NCBI RefSeq assembly: GCF_001519055.1
Contig: NZ_KQ954285.1
Span: 372,001-436,000 of the forward strand
DNA: 64,000 nucleotides
Reading direction: 5' to 3'
Origin: Novosphingobium sp. Fuku2-ISO-50
Lineage (GTDB): Bacteria; Pseudomonadota; Alphaproteobacteria; Sphingomonadales; Sphingomonadaceae
Under the pieces are notes generated by a model. It had not been told where the DNA came from, made no database searches, and worked only from the letters and a program-made list of their open reading frames with translations. Both the position numbers and the translations under genes were made by a program. Positions 1 through 9,208 of the stretch are shown in pieces; positions within the stretch are counted from its first letter, which is position 1, and each line of letters starts with the position of its first letter.

Positions 1-1098
1 GACGTGCTCGAACAGCGCGTTGCCGCATTGGAAGGCGGCGTCGCCGCGCTGGCGGTCGCTTCGGGGCAGGCGGCGTCGACCTATGCCGTGCTCAATCTGG
101 CGCGCGCGGGCGACAACATCGTGGCCTCGACCGACCTTTACGGCGGCACCTGGAACCTGTTTGCCAACACGCTCAAGGATCTGGGCATCGAAGTCCGCTT
201 CGTCGATCCGGCCGACCCGCAGGCGTTTCGCCGCGCGACCGACGATCGCACCCGCGCCTATTACGCCGAAGCGCTGCCCAATCCCAAGCTGATCCCCTTT
301 CCCATTGCCGAAGTGGCCGCAATCGGGCGTGAATACGGCATTCCGCTGATCGTCGACAATACCGCCGCGCCGCTGCTGATCCGCCCGTTTGACCATGGCG
401 CGGCAATCGTGGTCCATTCCGCCACCAAATTCATCGGCGGCCACGGCACGTCGATCGGCGGGGTCATCGTCGATGGCGGCAATTTCGACTGGGAAGCCTT
501 TCCCGAGCGTCAGCCGCTGCTCAACACCCCCGACGCCAGCTATCACGGCGCAGTCTGGGCCCGCGACATCAAGCCGCTCGGCCCGATCGCCTATATCATC
601 CGCGCGCGCGTCATCCTGTTGCGCGACATCGGCGCGGCGCTGTCGCCGTTCAACGCGTTTCAGTTGATCCAGGGGATCGAGACGCTGCCCTTGCGGATCG
701 AGCGCCACAGCGAAAACGCGGTCAAAGTCGCCGCCTTCCTTGCGGCACATCCCAAAGTCGCCAAAGTGATCCATCCCTCGCAATTCACCGGCCGGGCAAA
801 GGATCTCGTCGACACCTATCTGAAGGGCGGCAAGGGCGGCCTTGTCGGATTCGAACTGGCCGGCGGGCTTGAAGCGGGCCAGGCGTTCATCAACGCGCTC
901 AAGCTGTTCTATCACGTCGCCAATATCGGCGATGCGCGCAGCCTGGCGATCCATCCCGCCTCGACCACGCATTCGCAGCTTTCGGCGGAAGAACAGGCCG
1001 CAACCGGGGTAACGCCGGGCTATGTCCGCCTGTCGATCGGGATCGAACACATCGACGACATCCTCGCCGATCTGGCCCAGGCGCTCGACGCCGCCTGA
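1..1098 (+). CDS. metY: O-acetylhomoserine sulfhydrylase, 5'-truncated by window edge
   Basis: PLP-dependent Cys/Met-metabolism enzyme that makes homocysteine (or methionine) from O-acetylhomoserine and sulfide (or methanethiol) in the cytosol. The frame is open from base 1 and the first ATG visible lies inside the fold, so the true start is upstream of the window. The conserved lysine that binds PLP is in SATKFIGGHGTSIGG, with the upstream aspartate in IVDNTAAPLL. The C-terminal end (RLSIGIEHIDDILADL) is typical of the family and complete. The long insert around the GAVWARDIKPLGPIAYI stretch is more typical of O-acetylhomoserine sulfhydrylases than of cystathionine gamma-synthases. Family assignment is strong; the exact substrate (acetyl- versus succinylhomoserine) is inferred. 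Confidence 0.93.
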   Translation, partial: DVLEQRVAALEGGVAALAVASGQAASTYAVLNLARAGDNIVASTDLYGGTWNLFANTLKDLGIEVRFVDPADPQAFRRATDDRTRAYYAEALPNPKLIPFPIAEVAAIGREYGIPLIVDNTAAPLLIRPFDHGAAIVVHSATKFIGGHGTSIGGVIVDGGNFDWEAFPERQPLLNTPDASYHGAVWARDIKPLGPIAYIIRARVILLRDIGAALSPFNAFQLIQGIETLPLRIERHSENAVKVAAFLAAHPKVAKVIHPSQFTGRAKDLVDTYLKGGKGGLVGFELAGGLEAGQAFINALKLFYHVANIGDARSLAIHPASTTHSQLSAEEQAATGVTPGYVRLSIGIEHIDDILADLAQALDAA

Positions 1099-1203
1099 AT
1101 TCAGCCCGTTTCACCCTGACCGGAGCCGTCAGCGCATCGGCGCGGGCGGCTTCCGCTTTTCCCTTGCGTCGCAATCGCAGGAAACCTAAGGGCAGCCTCG
1201 TGT

Positions 1204-1280
<77 letters not shown>

Positions 1281-1478
1281 CTTCATCCCATGAAAATACG
1301 CCCTGTCCGGATCGACCGAACTGCGACACGCGATCAGCGCCTCTGCCCGCGTTTCGCCGAGGCATGCTGCGCACAGCGCGGCGGCCCACTTCCATGCGCG
1401 GGATCCCCATTTCGACAGGTTGACGGAGGCGCGACCTTGCGCGCCTCCTGAAAACACAGATCGTTGTCGAGTAGGGCC

Positions 1479-3173
1479 TCAGGGCAGTTGCCCATACACC
1501 ACGCGTCCGCCGACCACGGTTGCCTCGACGTTCGTCTTGCCGATCTGATCGGCCGGAATCGCCAGAATATCGCGCGACAGCACGACCAGATCGGCGAGCT
1601 TGCCCGCCTCCAGCGTGCCGAGCTTGCCTTCCGTGCCGTTCGCCCAGGCCGCAGTCCGGGTATAGGCGAGCAGCGCCTGTTCGGCGGTCACGGCTTCTTC
1701 GGGATGGCCGTCATTGGGCAGTCCGTCGCGCGATCCGCTGGCGTTATCGATATTGTACTGGCGACGCTCGACCGCCTGCTGGATGCCCGCGAGCGGGCTT
1801 GGCGGCCACGAGCACGGCCAATCGCTGCTGAACACCAGTTTTGCCCCGCTTTTAAGCAGGCTGTTCCAGGGATTGCCGGGCACTTCGACCGCCTCGGAAT
1901 CGGCGCCGCCGCAGCAAAACGCGGGCTGTGAGCTGACCACTACGCCAAGCCTGGCAAAGCGCGGCAGGTCCGCCGCATAGAGCGAATCGCCATGTTCGAC
2001 CCGGAACCGCCGATCGCGCGGGCCGTTGGCCTGTTCGACCGCCTGATACCCGTCGAGCGCCATTTTCGCGCCGGCAGGCGTCAGCGCATGCGACGTGACC
2101 GAAAAGCCCCGCTTGTCCAGTTCGGCAATGATCGTGGTATATTGCTCCGGCGTATAAAGCGGCGCCGTCGGATAGCCGTCCATGAAGAATTTGACGAGGT
2201 TCGCCGAAATCCAGTCGTCATGCCACGTCGCACGCGCGGTTTCGAGATCGGCGAGGAACGCGGGCGTCAGATGATGATTGACCGCGACGGCGGCAAACCC
2301 CTGGCGCACCCGCACCGTCAGCTCGCCCCGCTTGCGCAGCGCGTCGAACGCCTTGAGATCGTCCAGCCCGCCGGTCAGGATCGCGGCGCTGGTGATGCCG
2401 AAACTGTTCATGTAATGCAGGCCGACGCGCAGAATGCGGTCCTTTTCCTCGATCGGCATCGGCGGCAGCGCGCGCTCCATCACTTCCTGCGCAGCCTCGT
2501 TCAGCACGCCGGTCGGATGCCCGGCGGCATCGCGCACCACATATTTCTCCTCCACCGGGTCGGGCAGCGGCTTGTCGCCGATCCCGGCCAGCGCCAGCGC
2601 CTTCGAATTGACCCACAAGGCGTGTTCGCTGGTATTGTGAACGACCAGAGGCCGGTCTGGCGACGCCTCGTCGAGAATGGCCTTGTCGGCGGCGGGCAAA
2701 TCCCATTTCGCACCGGTTCCGCGCCCGAAATCGGCACGCCCGATCAAGACCGCATAGGCCGGATGAGCCTTGGCATAGGCCTTGATCCGGGCGATGAACA
2801 CGGCGCGGTTCTTCTCGGGTGTGATCTCTTCGTTCTCGGTCGAAAAATTGAAACCGTCGAGCGCCAGCGAGCCGAACCAGATATGGGTATGATCGTCGGT
2901 GAATCCCGGAACGACCATCTTGCCCTTGAGATCGACCACCCGGGTCGCGGCCGTCTTCGTCTTCAGCACTTCGACATTGGAGCCGACTTTTTCAATCGTG
3001 CCGCCGGTAATGGCGATGGCCTGAGCCCATTGGCCGCCCGCCGCCGTATAGATCCTGCCATTGGTCAGCACGAGATCGCTCGCATGGGCCGTTGTCGCCC
3101 CGGCAACCATGCCCAACGCCAGCGCCATGAGCGCCGGTTTTTTCCGGTAATCCGCCTTCGATTTGCGAACCAT
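1479..3173 (-). CDS. exported YtcJ-like amidohydrolase (Amidohydro_3)
   Basis: A 564-residue metal-dependent amidohydrolase. The ATG at 3173 is preferred over the more distal one at 3242 because it follows a purine-rich AAGGGG and gives a clear signal peptide (KK, then a hydrophobic run ending AHA/SD) that predicts periplasmic location. The composite beta-sandwich entry (LVLTNGRIYTAAGG) is followed by the metal-binding DDHTHIW motif, a central VEHGD histidine and a late SSDWP aspartate, which is the family layout. The C-terminus returns to the small beta domain (GKLADLVVLSRD). Members of this family hydrolyse formamides, N-acyl or cyclic amides; the substrate here is not readable. It is transcribed alone, next to the peroxiredoxin gene. 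Confidence 0.85.
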   Translation of the reverse strand: MVRKSKADYRKKPALMALALGMVAGATTAHASDLVLTNGRIYTAAGGQWAQAIAITGGTIEKVGSNVEVLKTKTAATRVVDLKGKMVVPGFTDDHTHIWFGSLALDGFNFSTENEEITPEKNRAVFIARIKAYAKAHPAYAVLIGRADFGRGTGAKWDLPAADKAILDEASPDRPLVVHNTSEHALWVNSKALALAGIGDKPLPDPVEEKYVVRDAAGHPTGVLNEAAQEVMERALPPMPIEEKDRILRVGLHYMNSFGITSAAILTGGLDDLKAFDALRKRGELTVRVRQGFAAVAVNHHLTPAFLADLETARATWHDDWISANLVKFFMDGYPTAPLYTPEQYTTIIAELDKRGFSVTSHALTPAGAKMALDGYQAVEQANGPRDRRFRVEHGDSLYAADLPRFARLGVVVSSQPAFCCGGADSEAVEVPGNPWNSLLKSGAKLVFSSDWPCSWPPSPLAGIQQAVERRQYNIDNASGSRDGLPNDGHPEEAVTAEQALLAYTRTAAWANGTEGKLGTLEAGKLADLVVLSRDILAIPADQIGKTNVEATVVGGRVVYGQLP

Positions 3174-3288
3174 AGTCCCATTCCCCTTGGCCAGCCGCCT
3201 GACCGATATGGCACAGGCAGGGCTTCGGGTCGGACATATCACCTCGGTGTCATTCGTGAAGAGATCACAGCGATGACAAGACGCCGGA

Positions 3289-3843
3289 TTACCGCAAAGG
3301 ATGCGCCGCGCGCCAGGCTTTTACCGCGGCCAGAGTCCTGGAAACATGACCGCCCGGGCTCAGCGCGCTGTAGGCCAGGATAATCTTGCCATCGGGCGCA
3401 ATGACATAGCTGGTGCGATCCGACATCGACAGCACCGGCATCCTGACTTTGTAGGCGGAAATGATCGCGCTGCTCGCGACGCCGACGGCAAAGCGGTTGC
3501 GGCATTCGGTTACCGAAAAGCGGCTCAGTTTTTCAATCGGATCATGCGCCAGCCCGATCACCGTCGCGCCTTCGGCGGCAAATTGCGCGGTTGCATCGGA
3601 AAAGTCGTGGGCCTCGATCGTACAGCCGCTGGTGAATGCCGCCGGGAAGAAATAGAGCACCACCGGCCCTTTTTTCAGCGCTTCCGACAGGCGGAATTCA
3701 AACGGTTTGCCCGCGATCACCGCCTGCGTCGTCACCGGCGGCGCGCTCGCCCCGACAGGCAGGGCGGCATAGACCTGAGTCGTGGCAAGGCCAAGCGCGG
3801 CCACCACGGCAAGAAGCGCAACATGGCGGAATGTGAGCGGCAT
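3289..3843 (-). CDS. exported peroxiredoxin (AhpC/TSA family)
   Basis: A 184-residue thiol peroxidase with an N-terminal signal peptide (hydrophobic residues 7-20, likely cleavage after VYA), so it probably detoxifies peroxides in the periplasm. The start at 3843 is chosen because GAGGAG lies just upstream; the open frame continues to 4356 but that stretch is antisense to the flippase gene. The peroxidatic cysteine is C74 in FTSGCTIEAHDF. In BCP/PrxQ-type enzymes a resolving cysteine usually sits five residues later; here that position is histidine. The only other cysteine seen is C114 (TECRNRF), which could act in resolution, otherwise the enzyme is 1-Cys. Family is clear; partner unknown. 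Confidence 0.85.
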   Translation of the reverse strand: MPLTFRHVALLAVVAALGLATTQVYAALPVGASAPPVTTQAVIAGKPFEFRLSEALKKGPVVLYFFPAAFTSGCTIEAHDFSDATAQFAAEGATVIGLAHDPIEKLSRFSVTECRNRFAVGVASSAIISAYKVRMPVLSMSDRTSYVIAPDGKIILAYSALSPGGHVSRTLAAVKAWRAAHPLR

Positions 3844-3875
3844 CGGACATCTCCTCGTTCGAGGGAGATACCATA

Positions 3876-5456
3876 CTATCGCCCGTGGCGATGCAAGCTG
3901 TCCGCAAGGGCTTTGGACGCGCGGCTTCGCGGCAGCGCGATCACGTTCTGCGCGAGGCCCAGAATGTCGGCAAAGGCAGGGTGACGCGTCATGCGCAGCG
4001 CGATCAGCCACAATATGCCGCCCAGCCCCGTCGCCGCCGCCAGCATCGGCGCGCCGAGCGCGTCGGGCGAGGCCCACAGGCCATAGACCAGCGCCAGCGG
4101 CAACAGCGCCGCAAGCGTCGCGCCGGCGCTTTTTGCATAGATCGCAAACAGCGCGCGGCGATCGAACCGCACGACTTCGTCCATCAGCCGGGCATAGAGC
4201 AGCACCCAGACCAGCGCATAGACCAGCCGCGAGGCCGCCGCCCCGGTCAGCCCCCAGCGACAGCCCGCCGCCAGCAGCGTGACCGAAGCGAACGTGTCGA
4301 TGACATTGCGCACCACCAGCCGCCCGGCGCGCCCCGTCAGCACCGGCAGATCGCAATGAAGCGGCAAGGCGCAGAGCACCACTTCGAGCAGCGCGACCAT
4401 GCCCAGCACCGGCGCCGCCCCCGCCCAGGCCGGGCCATAGAGCAATCGCACGATCGGTCGCGCCGCCAGCGCCAGCCCCGCCATCCCCGGCCAGAGCACG
4501 GCGGTATAGCCCGCCACGACGCGCAGATAGGCAGGCCCCAGCGGTTCGCCGCGATCGCGAATGCGGGCAAAGGCCGGAAAGAACACTTGCCCGATCGCGC
4601 CTGCGATCAACATGCGGAACTGATCCGACAGCCCGACCCCGCGGCTGAACAGACCGACCGCGCGCAAGGGCAGAAACCGCCCGACGACCATGTCCGGCAT
4701 GCGGCTGCCCAGCGCGCCGACCACCGTGATCAGGCTGAGCCGCGAGCCCGACCCGAGGATCGGTGCGAGCCCGTCAAAGCGCAACGGCCAGGGCAGCGTC
4801 GGGCGCAGCATTTGCGCGATGACCCCGCGCGCCACGGCGGCGGCCAGCGTCGCCCAGGCGAGCGACAACCCGCCCCAGCCCATCGCCGCCAGCCCCACCG
4901 CCACCGCGCCCTGCACCACTGCGCCGCCAAGATTGACCATGAAATGGCCATGGAATCCCATCGTCCGGCTCATCACCGCCAAAGGCATCACCGCCAGCGG
5001 CGAAAACAGATAACTGCCCGCGATGATCAGCAGGATCGGCGCAAGCCCCGGCAAATGATAGAACCGCGCCGCCGGGAATGCCGAAGCCGCGATCAGTCCC
5101 GCCAGCGCCGTGGCAAACAGCAGCGACACCGAGGCGCAGCGCGCCAGATCTTCGGGCAGGAGCCGGGGCAAGGCCGCGATATGCCGCGCCATGCCGAAAT
5201 CCTGGATCACCGCAATTACCAGCGCGAGCGCCATCGCGATCGAAAACAGCCCGAGATCCGCAGGGCTCAAAAACCAGCGCGAAATCACCACCGAGCTGGC
5301 GAATTGGACCGCAAAGCCAAGATATTGCCCCGCCATCGCCCATGCCGCCGCACCGCGCACGTCCATCACGGGCAGATCGGCAGGCATCGCAGGCAGATCA
5401 GCAGGCATCACGGGCAGATCGGCAGGATCGGGCTGGGCGGGAGCGGTCATCACCAT
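3876..5456 (-). CDS. Wzx-like polysaccharide flippase
   Basis: A 526-residue integral inner-membrane protein of the oligosaccharide flippase/MATE-like superfamily, expected to move lipid-linked glycan units across the inner membrane. About 12-14 hydrophobic segments begin at AAWAMAGQYLGFAVQFASSV and run to the C-terminus; SPADLGLFSIA is typical of the family. The start is 5456 (MVM) or 5450 (MTA); both lie within 12 nt of the glycosyltransferase stop at 5462, which implies translational coupling. The N-terminal tail before the first membrane segment carries three near-copies of PADLPVM, encoded by a short in-frame tandem repeat. It is the last gene of the glycan operon. Confidence 0.85.
   Translation of the reverse strand: MVMTAPAQPDPADLPVMPADLPAMPADLPVMDVRGAAAWAMAGQYLGFAVQFASSVVISRWFLSPADLGLFSIAMALALVIAVIQDFGMARHIAALPRLLPEDLARCASVSLLFATALAGLIAASAFPAARFYHLPGLAPILLIIAGSYLFSPLAVMPLAVMSRTMGFHGHFMVNLGGAVVQGAVAVGLAAMGWGGLSLAWATLAAAVARGVIAQMLRPTLPWPLRFDGLAPILGSGSRLSLITVVGALGSRMPDMVVGRFLPLRAVGLFSRGVGLSDQFRMLIAGAIGQVFFPAFARIRDRGEPLGPAYLRVVAGYTAVLWPGMAGLALAARPIVRLLYGPAWAGAAPVLGMVALLEVVLCALPLHCDLPVLTGRAGRLVVRNVIDTFASVTLLAAGCRWGLTGAAASRLVYALVWVLLYARLMDEVVRFDRRALFAIYAKSAGATLAALLPLALVYGLWASPDALGAPMLAAATGLGGILWLIALRMTRHPAFADILGLAQNVIALPRSRASKALADSLHRHGR
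5352..5430. repeat. in-frame ~24-nt tandem repeat in the flippase N-terminus
   Basis: Three imperfect copies of a unit of about 24 nt (core GGGCAGATCGGCAGG with CATC spacers) encode PADLPVM/PADLPAM/PADLPVM. The unit length is a multiple of three, so copy-number change would keep the frame and alter only the cytosolic N-terminal tail. Confidence 0.7.
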
Positions 5457-5461
5457 CCCGC

Positions 5462-6535
5462 TTACAGCGCGAATGCTTTCCAGCGCGAAAACAGCGACCG
5501 CACGCCCCCGACCACGGCCGAACTCATCGCACGCCGAGACGATGGATGACGCGGACGCAAGCCCTGGGGACAGGCCGCCGTAACCGTATCGAGCGACAAG
5601 GCGCCCGAGCGCACGCTGGCATCGGCCATCCGCCACCACAGCCGGGCATATTCGTCCATGATCAGCGTCCGGTCCGCCGCCGAAAGGTTCCGCGCGACGC
5701 AAAACCGATCATGGACCGCGCCCAGCATCGTATCGAGCCGCGCCAGCGTGGCCCGATCGGGAACAGGCAAGGCTCCGGCGAAATGAGTCAGCACCAGCCG
5801 CGCCGCATCGTCCGCCTCATCGCCGAACAGCGCGGCATAGGGCTCGGCCAGAACCGCCGCAGCGCTGGCGTCCATCGCCTGCCGGTATCGTTGCGACGCG
5901 CCGCCGGGATGCATGCGATAAGTGACCAGCGGCCGGTCGATCCGCGCCAGCCTGCCGAGCGCGGCCAGACGATGATAGAGATCGAAATCCTCGGCATAGC
6001 GCCGGTCAACCCGCTCGAACACATCGAGCCGACGCGCGGCATCGGCGCGAAACATGACCGACGACCAGACCAGCGGATTGCCGAATTGCAGGCGCCAGTC
6101 GATCAGCGCGGGCGATGTGCGCAAGGGCGCGCGCGGCGGTCGGATCGCGCCGTTTTCCAGCAAGTCGACCGCGCTCGCCACCAGCACCGTGTCGGGATGG
6201 TTTTCAAGATGGGCGATCTGCGTGGCAAAGCGGTCGGGATGGCACAAGTCATCCTGATCGAGCCCGACGATGTAGCCCCCGCGCGCAGCGGCAAAGGCCC
6301 GGTTGCGCGCAACGACCGGCCCGCCGTTGGTCTCTGCCGCAATCACGACAAGACGCGGATCATCGATCGCACGCAATCGTGCGAGCGTGCCATCGGTCGA
6401 TGCGTCATCGACGACGATCAGTTCGAAATCGGCAAACCCCTGCACCAGCACGCTGGCGATGGTATCCTCGATCAGCCCGGCGCCGTTATAGGCCGCCATG
6501 ACCACGCTGATCGCAGGGGCACCGCTAGCGGTCAT
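5462..6535 (-). CDS. family 2 glycosyltransferase
   Basis: A 357-residue GT-A type glycosyltransferase that should add a sugar from a nucleotide-sugar donor to a growing surface glycan. The nucleotide-binding start (ISVVMAAYNGAGLIEDTI), the VVDDAST motif and the GLDQDDLCHPDRF stretch with its DxD-like acidic pair are those of GT2 enzymes. The ATG at 6535 overlaps the TGA of the upstream gene as ATGA, which fixes the start and shows coupling; the longer open frame to 6772 is antisense-like in composition. Acceptor and sugar cannot be read from sequence. Confidence 0.88.
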   Translation of the reverse strand: MTASGAPAISVVMAAYNGAGLIEDTIASVLVQGFADFELIVVDDASTDGTLARLRAIDDPRLVVIAAETNGGPVVARNRAFAAARGGYIVGLDQDDLCHPDRFATQIAHLENHPDTVLVASAVDLLENGAIRPPRAPLRTSPALIDWRLQFGNPLVWSSVMFRADAARRLDVFERVDRRYAEDFDLYHRLAALGRLARIDRPLVTYRMHPGGASQRYRQAMDASAAAVLAEPYAALFGDEADDAARLVLTHFAGALPVPDRATLARLDTMLGAVHDRFCVARNLSAADRTLIMDEYARLWWRMADASVRSGALSLDTVTAACPQGLRPRHPSSRRAMSSAVVGGVRSLFSRWKAFAL

Positions 6536-9021
6536 GCAGCCGCCTGGCGCGACCGGTCGAGCACTTGTTCGACAATCATCTGGCCGACATCGTTCTGCCA
6601 CAGCCACAGCCCGTTGGCATTGCCGCGAAAACTGGATTCGCCGCCCAGCGCGCCCCACGGCACAAACCCGGCGGCAAGCCCGATGGCAAAGGCGCCCTCG
6701 ACCACCGACCCGTCGGCGGCAAGCACGCGGCAATGGCGATCGACCAGCGGGCCGGGCACATCGGCATCGCAAGCCAGCGCGATCGGCGCGCCCGCCGCAT
6801 CGAACAGCGGCATGGCATGCGGGCGATAGCCAGTCGCCGCGATGACGAGGTCGGCCGCCTCGATCACCGCGCGCGTTTCGGCCGCATCATGCCGATCGAT
6901 GCGAAACAGCGCGAGGCGCGGATCGGGGACGCGCCCGCCGATCGCCAGCGCGCGCAACACCATCTCGCGCGATTCGAGGCGAAACCCGCCAAGCCGATAG
7001 ACAAACCCGCTGACCGGGCAGATGTCGGCCTCGGTAAAATCGGTAAAGCCATCCTCCAGCGCCGCCTCGCGCGAGGGATAGAACGGATGCAGCGGGCGGC
7101 GATGCAGCACCGTGATCGCCTCGGCACCGAGCGGCAGCGAACCCTTGAGCAGACGCACCGCCGTCGCCATCGCGCTGGTCGATCCGCCAATGATCGCAAT
7201 GCGCGGCGCGCGCACGTCGGCCAGCCGCTCGGCAACCGCCTCCAGCCCGCCGACGCGCATGACATCATCGGCAAGAACCAGCCGCCCGCCCGCCAGATCG
7301 CCCAGAGTCGTCCCCGCGATCGGTGCGCCGCGTGCCGCATCGAGGTCCATATAGCCGCCGGTGGCAAGCACGATATGGCGCGACAGCACTTCACGCGGCG
7401 CCCCCCCGTGCGGACGGACCGTCGTCGACCAGAGCCCGGCGGGCGTACGCCGCGCCGAAACCGCATCGTGCCGCGTCAGCAGAGTCGCGCCTTCGGCACT
7501 GACGATTTCGGCCAGCCGTTCGCCGGTCACCGCGAGCAAGTCGCCCGCCTCGGTCAGCGGCGCGCCCAGCGCACCGACATGGCGCGCCATGCCCACCCCG
7601 GCAGGATGATCGACCAGCTCGGCCAGCGCGGGTTCGGGATTGTCCTTGATCGCACTGAGAAAGGTTTCGGCAGTCGTGTCGGAACGGATCGCATATTTGC
7701 CAAGATCGCCCCCGCCCAGCGTCGCCGCGCGTTCGACAATCGCCAGCCCCGATGCCGCGAGTTCGCGCAGCCGGTCTTGCTTCGATGCCGCCGTCAGCAG
7801 CGCGGTGCCCGCCGGGCCCCCTCCGATGACAAGCGTGGCATGAACGGCGCGATGCGAGGACGGCATGGCATGGCTTCCCGGATGGATGGACAGCGTTTCG
7901 ATCACCGCGCGCAGATGCGTGGCGATCAGGCGGACATCGTGTTCGGTCATCGCGTCGGTAATCGGCAGCGACACGATCCGGCGCGCGACATCGTCGGCGA
8001 CGGGCGTCGGCTCGATCAGCGCTTCCTTGCGAAAATAAGGCTGCTGCCCCAGGTGCGGGCTGAAATAATGCCCCGCGCCGATCCCCGCCGCGGCCAGCCC
8101 GGCGATGATCGCGCCGCGCGAGTCGGCCAGCCGCTCGGGCAGCAGCAGCGACCAGAACTGAAAGCATTGCCGCCCCGCATCAGGGGCCTGGGCCCCGAAT
8201 TCGGCCAGCTCGGCGCGATAACAGGCACCGAGCGCGGCGCGATGGGCGGCGATCCCGTCGATTTCCAGCAGCTTGGCCGAAGCCATCAGCCCGCCCACTT
8301 CCGACAGTTTCGCATTCATCCCCGGCATTTCGGCGCTGCGCATCGCGCCAAAGCCGAAATTGGCCATCCGTCGCAGCGCCGCGATCAGCGCGCCATCGCC
8401 GCTGTGGACGAGGCCGCCTTCGGTCGTCGCGAAAGTCTTGGTCGCATGCATCGAATAGACCACCGCCATCGCAGCCCCGGCGCCGAAATTATCGCCGTCC
8501 GCCGCCAGCGTGCCAAGCGAGGCGGCGGCATCGATCACGACCGCCACGTCGTGGCGCCGCGACAGCCAGGCATAGCGATCGAGATCGAGCGTGCGGCCAA
8601 ACGTCGCATAAGGCACGATCGCGGCCACGCGCCCGGCATGACGCCGCAACAGCGCCTCTTCGATCGACGGGTCCGACCCCCAGGTTTCGGGATCGATGTC
8701 GTGAATCAGCGGGACGAGACCGGCCCAGACAGCCGCTTGCGCGGTCGCCGCAAAAGTCAGCGCGGGGACCAGCGCGAAACAGCCCCGATTGGCCCGCGCC
8801 CCTGCGCCATGACGCAGCGCCAGCATCAGCCCCGAGGTCGCGCTCGACACCGCAAGCGAGGCGCCGCGCCCGCCGAACAGCCGATCGGTCACATCGCCTT
8901 CGAAAGCGCGAACCGCAGGGCCCCCGTTGCTGTAGATCTGCCGATCCTCGATCGCGCGCAGACCATCGCCCAGCATGCTGAGACGGGGCGGCTGCGGCTG
9001 GATCAGGGGAAAACGGGTCAT
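6532..9021 (-). CDS. DegT-type aminotransferase fused to FAD/NAD(P) oxidoreductase
   Basis: An 829-residue two-domain protein. Residues about 1-380 form a DegT/DnrJ/EryC1 PLP aminotransferase: D164 in VVIDAAASLG and the Schiff-base lysine K195 in HATKTFATTEGG are present. This family aminates keto-sugars on nucleotide carriers. Residues about 393-829 form a flavoprotein with an N-terminal dinucleotide fold (LVIGGGPAGTALL, 397-409), a second Rossmann motif (IIGGSTSAMA, 609-618) and the ATGYRPH motif seen in flavin N-monooxygenase-like enzymes. The frame is unbroken through the linker. It heads the glycan operon, so a role in building a modified amino sugar is inferred. The order of the two steps, and whether the second domain hydroxylates the amine, are guesses. 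Confidence 0.82.
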   Translation of the reverse strand: MTRFPLIQPQPPRLSMLGDGLRAIEDRQIYSNGGPAVRAFEGDVTDRLFGGRGASLAVSSATSGLMLALRHGAGARANRGCFALVPALTFAATAQAAVWAGLVPLIHDIDPETWGSDPSIEEALLRRHAGRVAAIVPYATFGRTLDLDRYAWLSRRHDVAVVIDAAASLGTLAADGDNFGAGAAMAVVYSMHATKTFATTEGGLVHSGDGALIAALRRMANFGFGAMRSAEMPGMNAKLSEVGGLMASAKLLEIDGIAAHRAALGACYRAELAEFGAQAPDAGRQCFQFWSLLLPERLADSRGAIIAGLAAAGIGAGHYFSPHLGQQPYFRKEALIEPTPVADDVARRIVSLPITDAMTEHDVRLIATHLRAVIETLSIHPGSHAMPSSHRAVHATLVIGGGPAGTALLTAASKQDRLRELAASGLAIVERAATLGGGDLGKYAIRSDTTAETFLSAIKDNPEPALAELVDHPAGVGMARHVGALGAPLTEAGDLLAVTGERLAEIVSAEGATLLTRHDAVSARRTPAGLWSTTVRPHGGAPREVLSRHIVLATGGYMDLDAARGAPIAGTTLGDLAGGRLVLADDVMRVGGLEAVAERLADVRAPRIAIIGGSTSAMATAVRLLKGSLPLGAEAITVLHRRPLHPFYPSREAALEDGFTDFTEADICPVSGFVYRLGGFRLESREMVLRALAIGGRVPDPRLALFRIDRHDAAETRAVIEAADLVIAATGYRPHAMPLFDAAGAPIALACDADVPGPLVDRHCRVLAADGSVVEGAFAIGLAAGFVPWGALGGESSFRGNANGLWLWQNDVGQMIVEQVLDRSRQAAA

Positions 9022-9048
9022 GGGCCGGGCACCTGTCCGAATGATTAC

Positions 9049-9070
9049 GGCATTGTTAAGTTAACATGCC
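9049..9070. promoter_or_regulatory. inverted repeat upstream of the glycan operon
   Basis: GGCATTGTTAA and TTAACATGCC face each other around a single G, a near-perfect dyad with one extra base in the left arm. It lies 28 bp upstream of the start codon of the aminotransferase fusion. It may be a repressor or activator site. No U-tract follows, so a terminator is unlikely. Confidence 0.45.
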
Positions 9071-9208
9071 GGACACCGGGAATCGGCATCCAATTGCCCC
9101 CTTTGAACACCGAACATACTAATTTTCAGTGATTTTAAGGCCTTTCCCGGCCAATGTCCGATTCTGGTACAGACTCTGCACCGCTTCATGGCACACGCAT
9201 CGCGCCCA

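Noticed and set aside
1992..3383. 463-codon plus-strand open frame opposite the amidohydrolase gene
   Set aside because: Its composition is the arginine/proline/histidine-rich kind produced by reading GC-rich genes in antisense, and the minus strand carries a complete family match.
7866..9021. Splitting the aminotransferase fusion into two genes at an internal Met (residue 386)
   Set aside because: The frame is continuous, there is no stop or clear ribosome site at the junction, and the linker length is normal for a fusion.
6565..9132. 855-codon plus-strand open frame opposite the aminotransferase fusion
   Set aside because: Antisense shadow of a high-GC gene; no recognisable domain, while the minus strand has complete PLP and flavin motifs.
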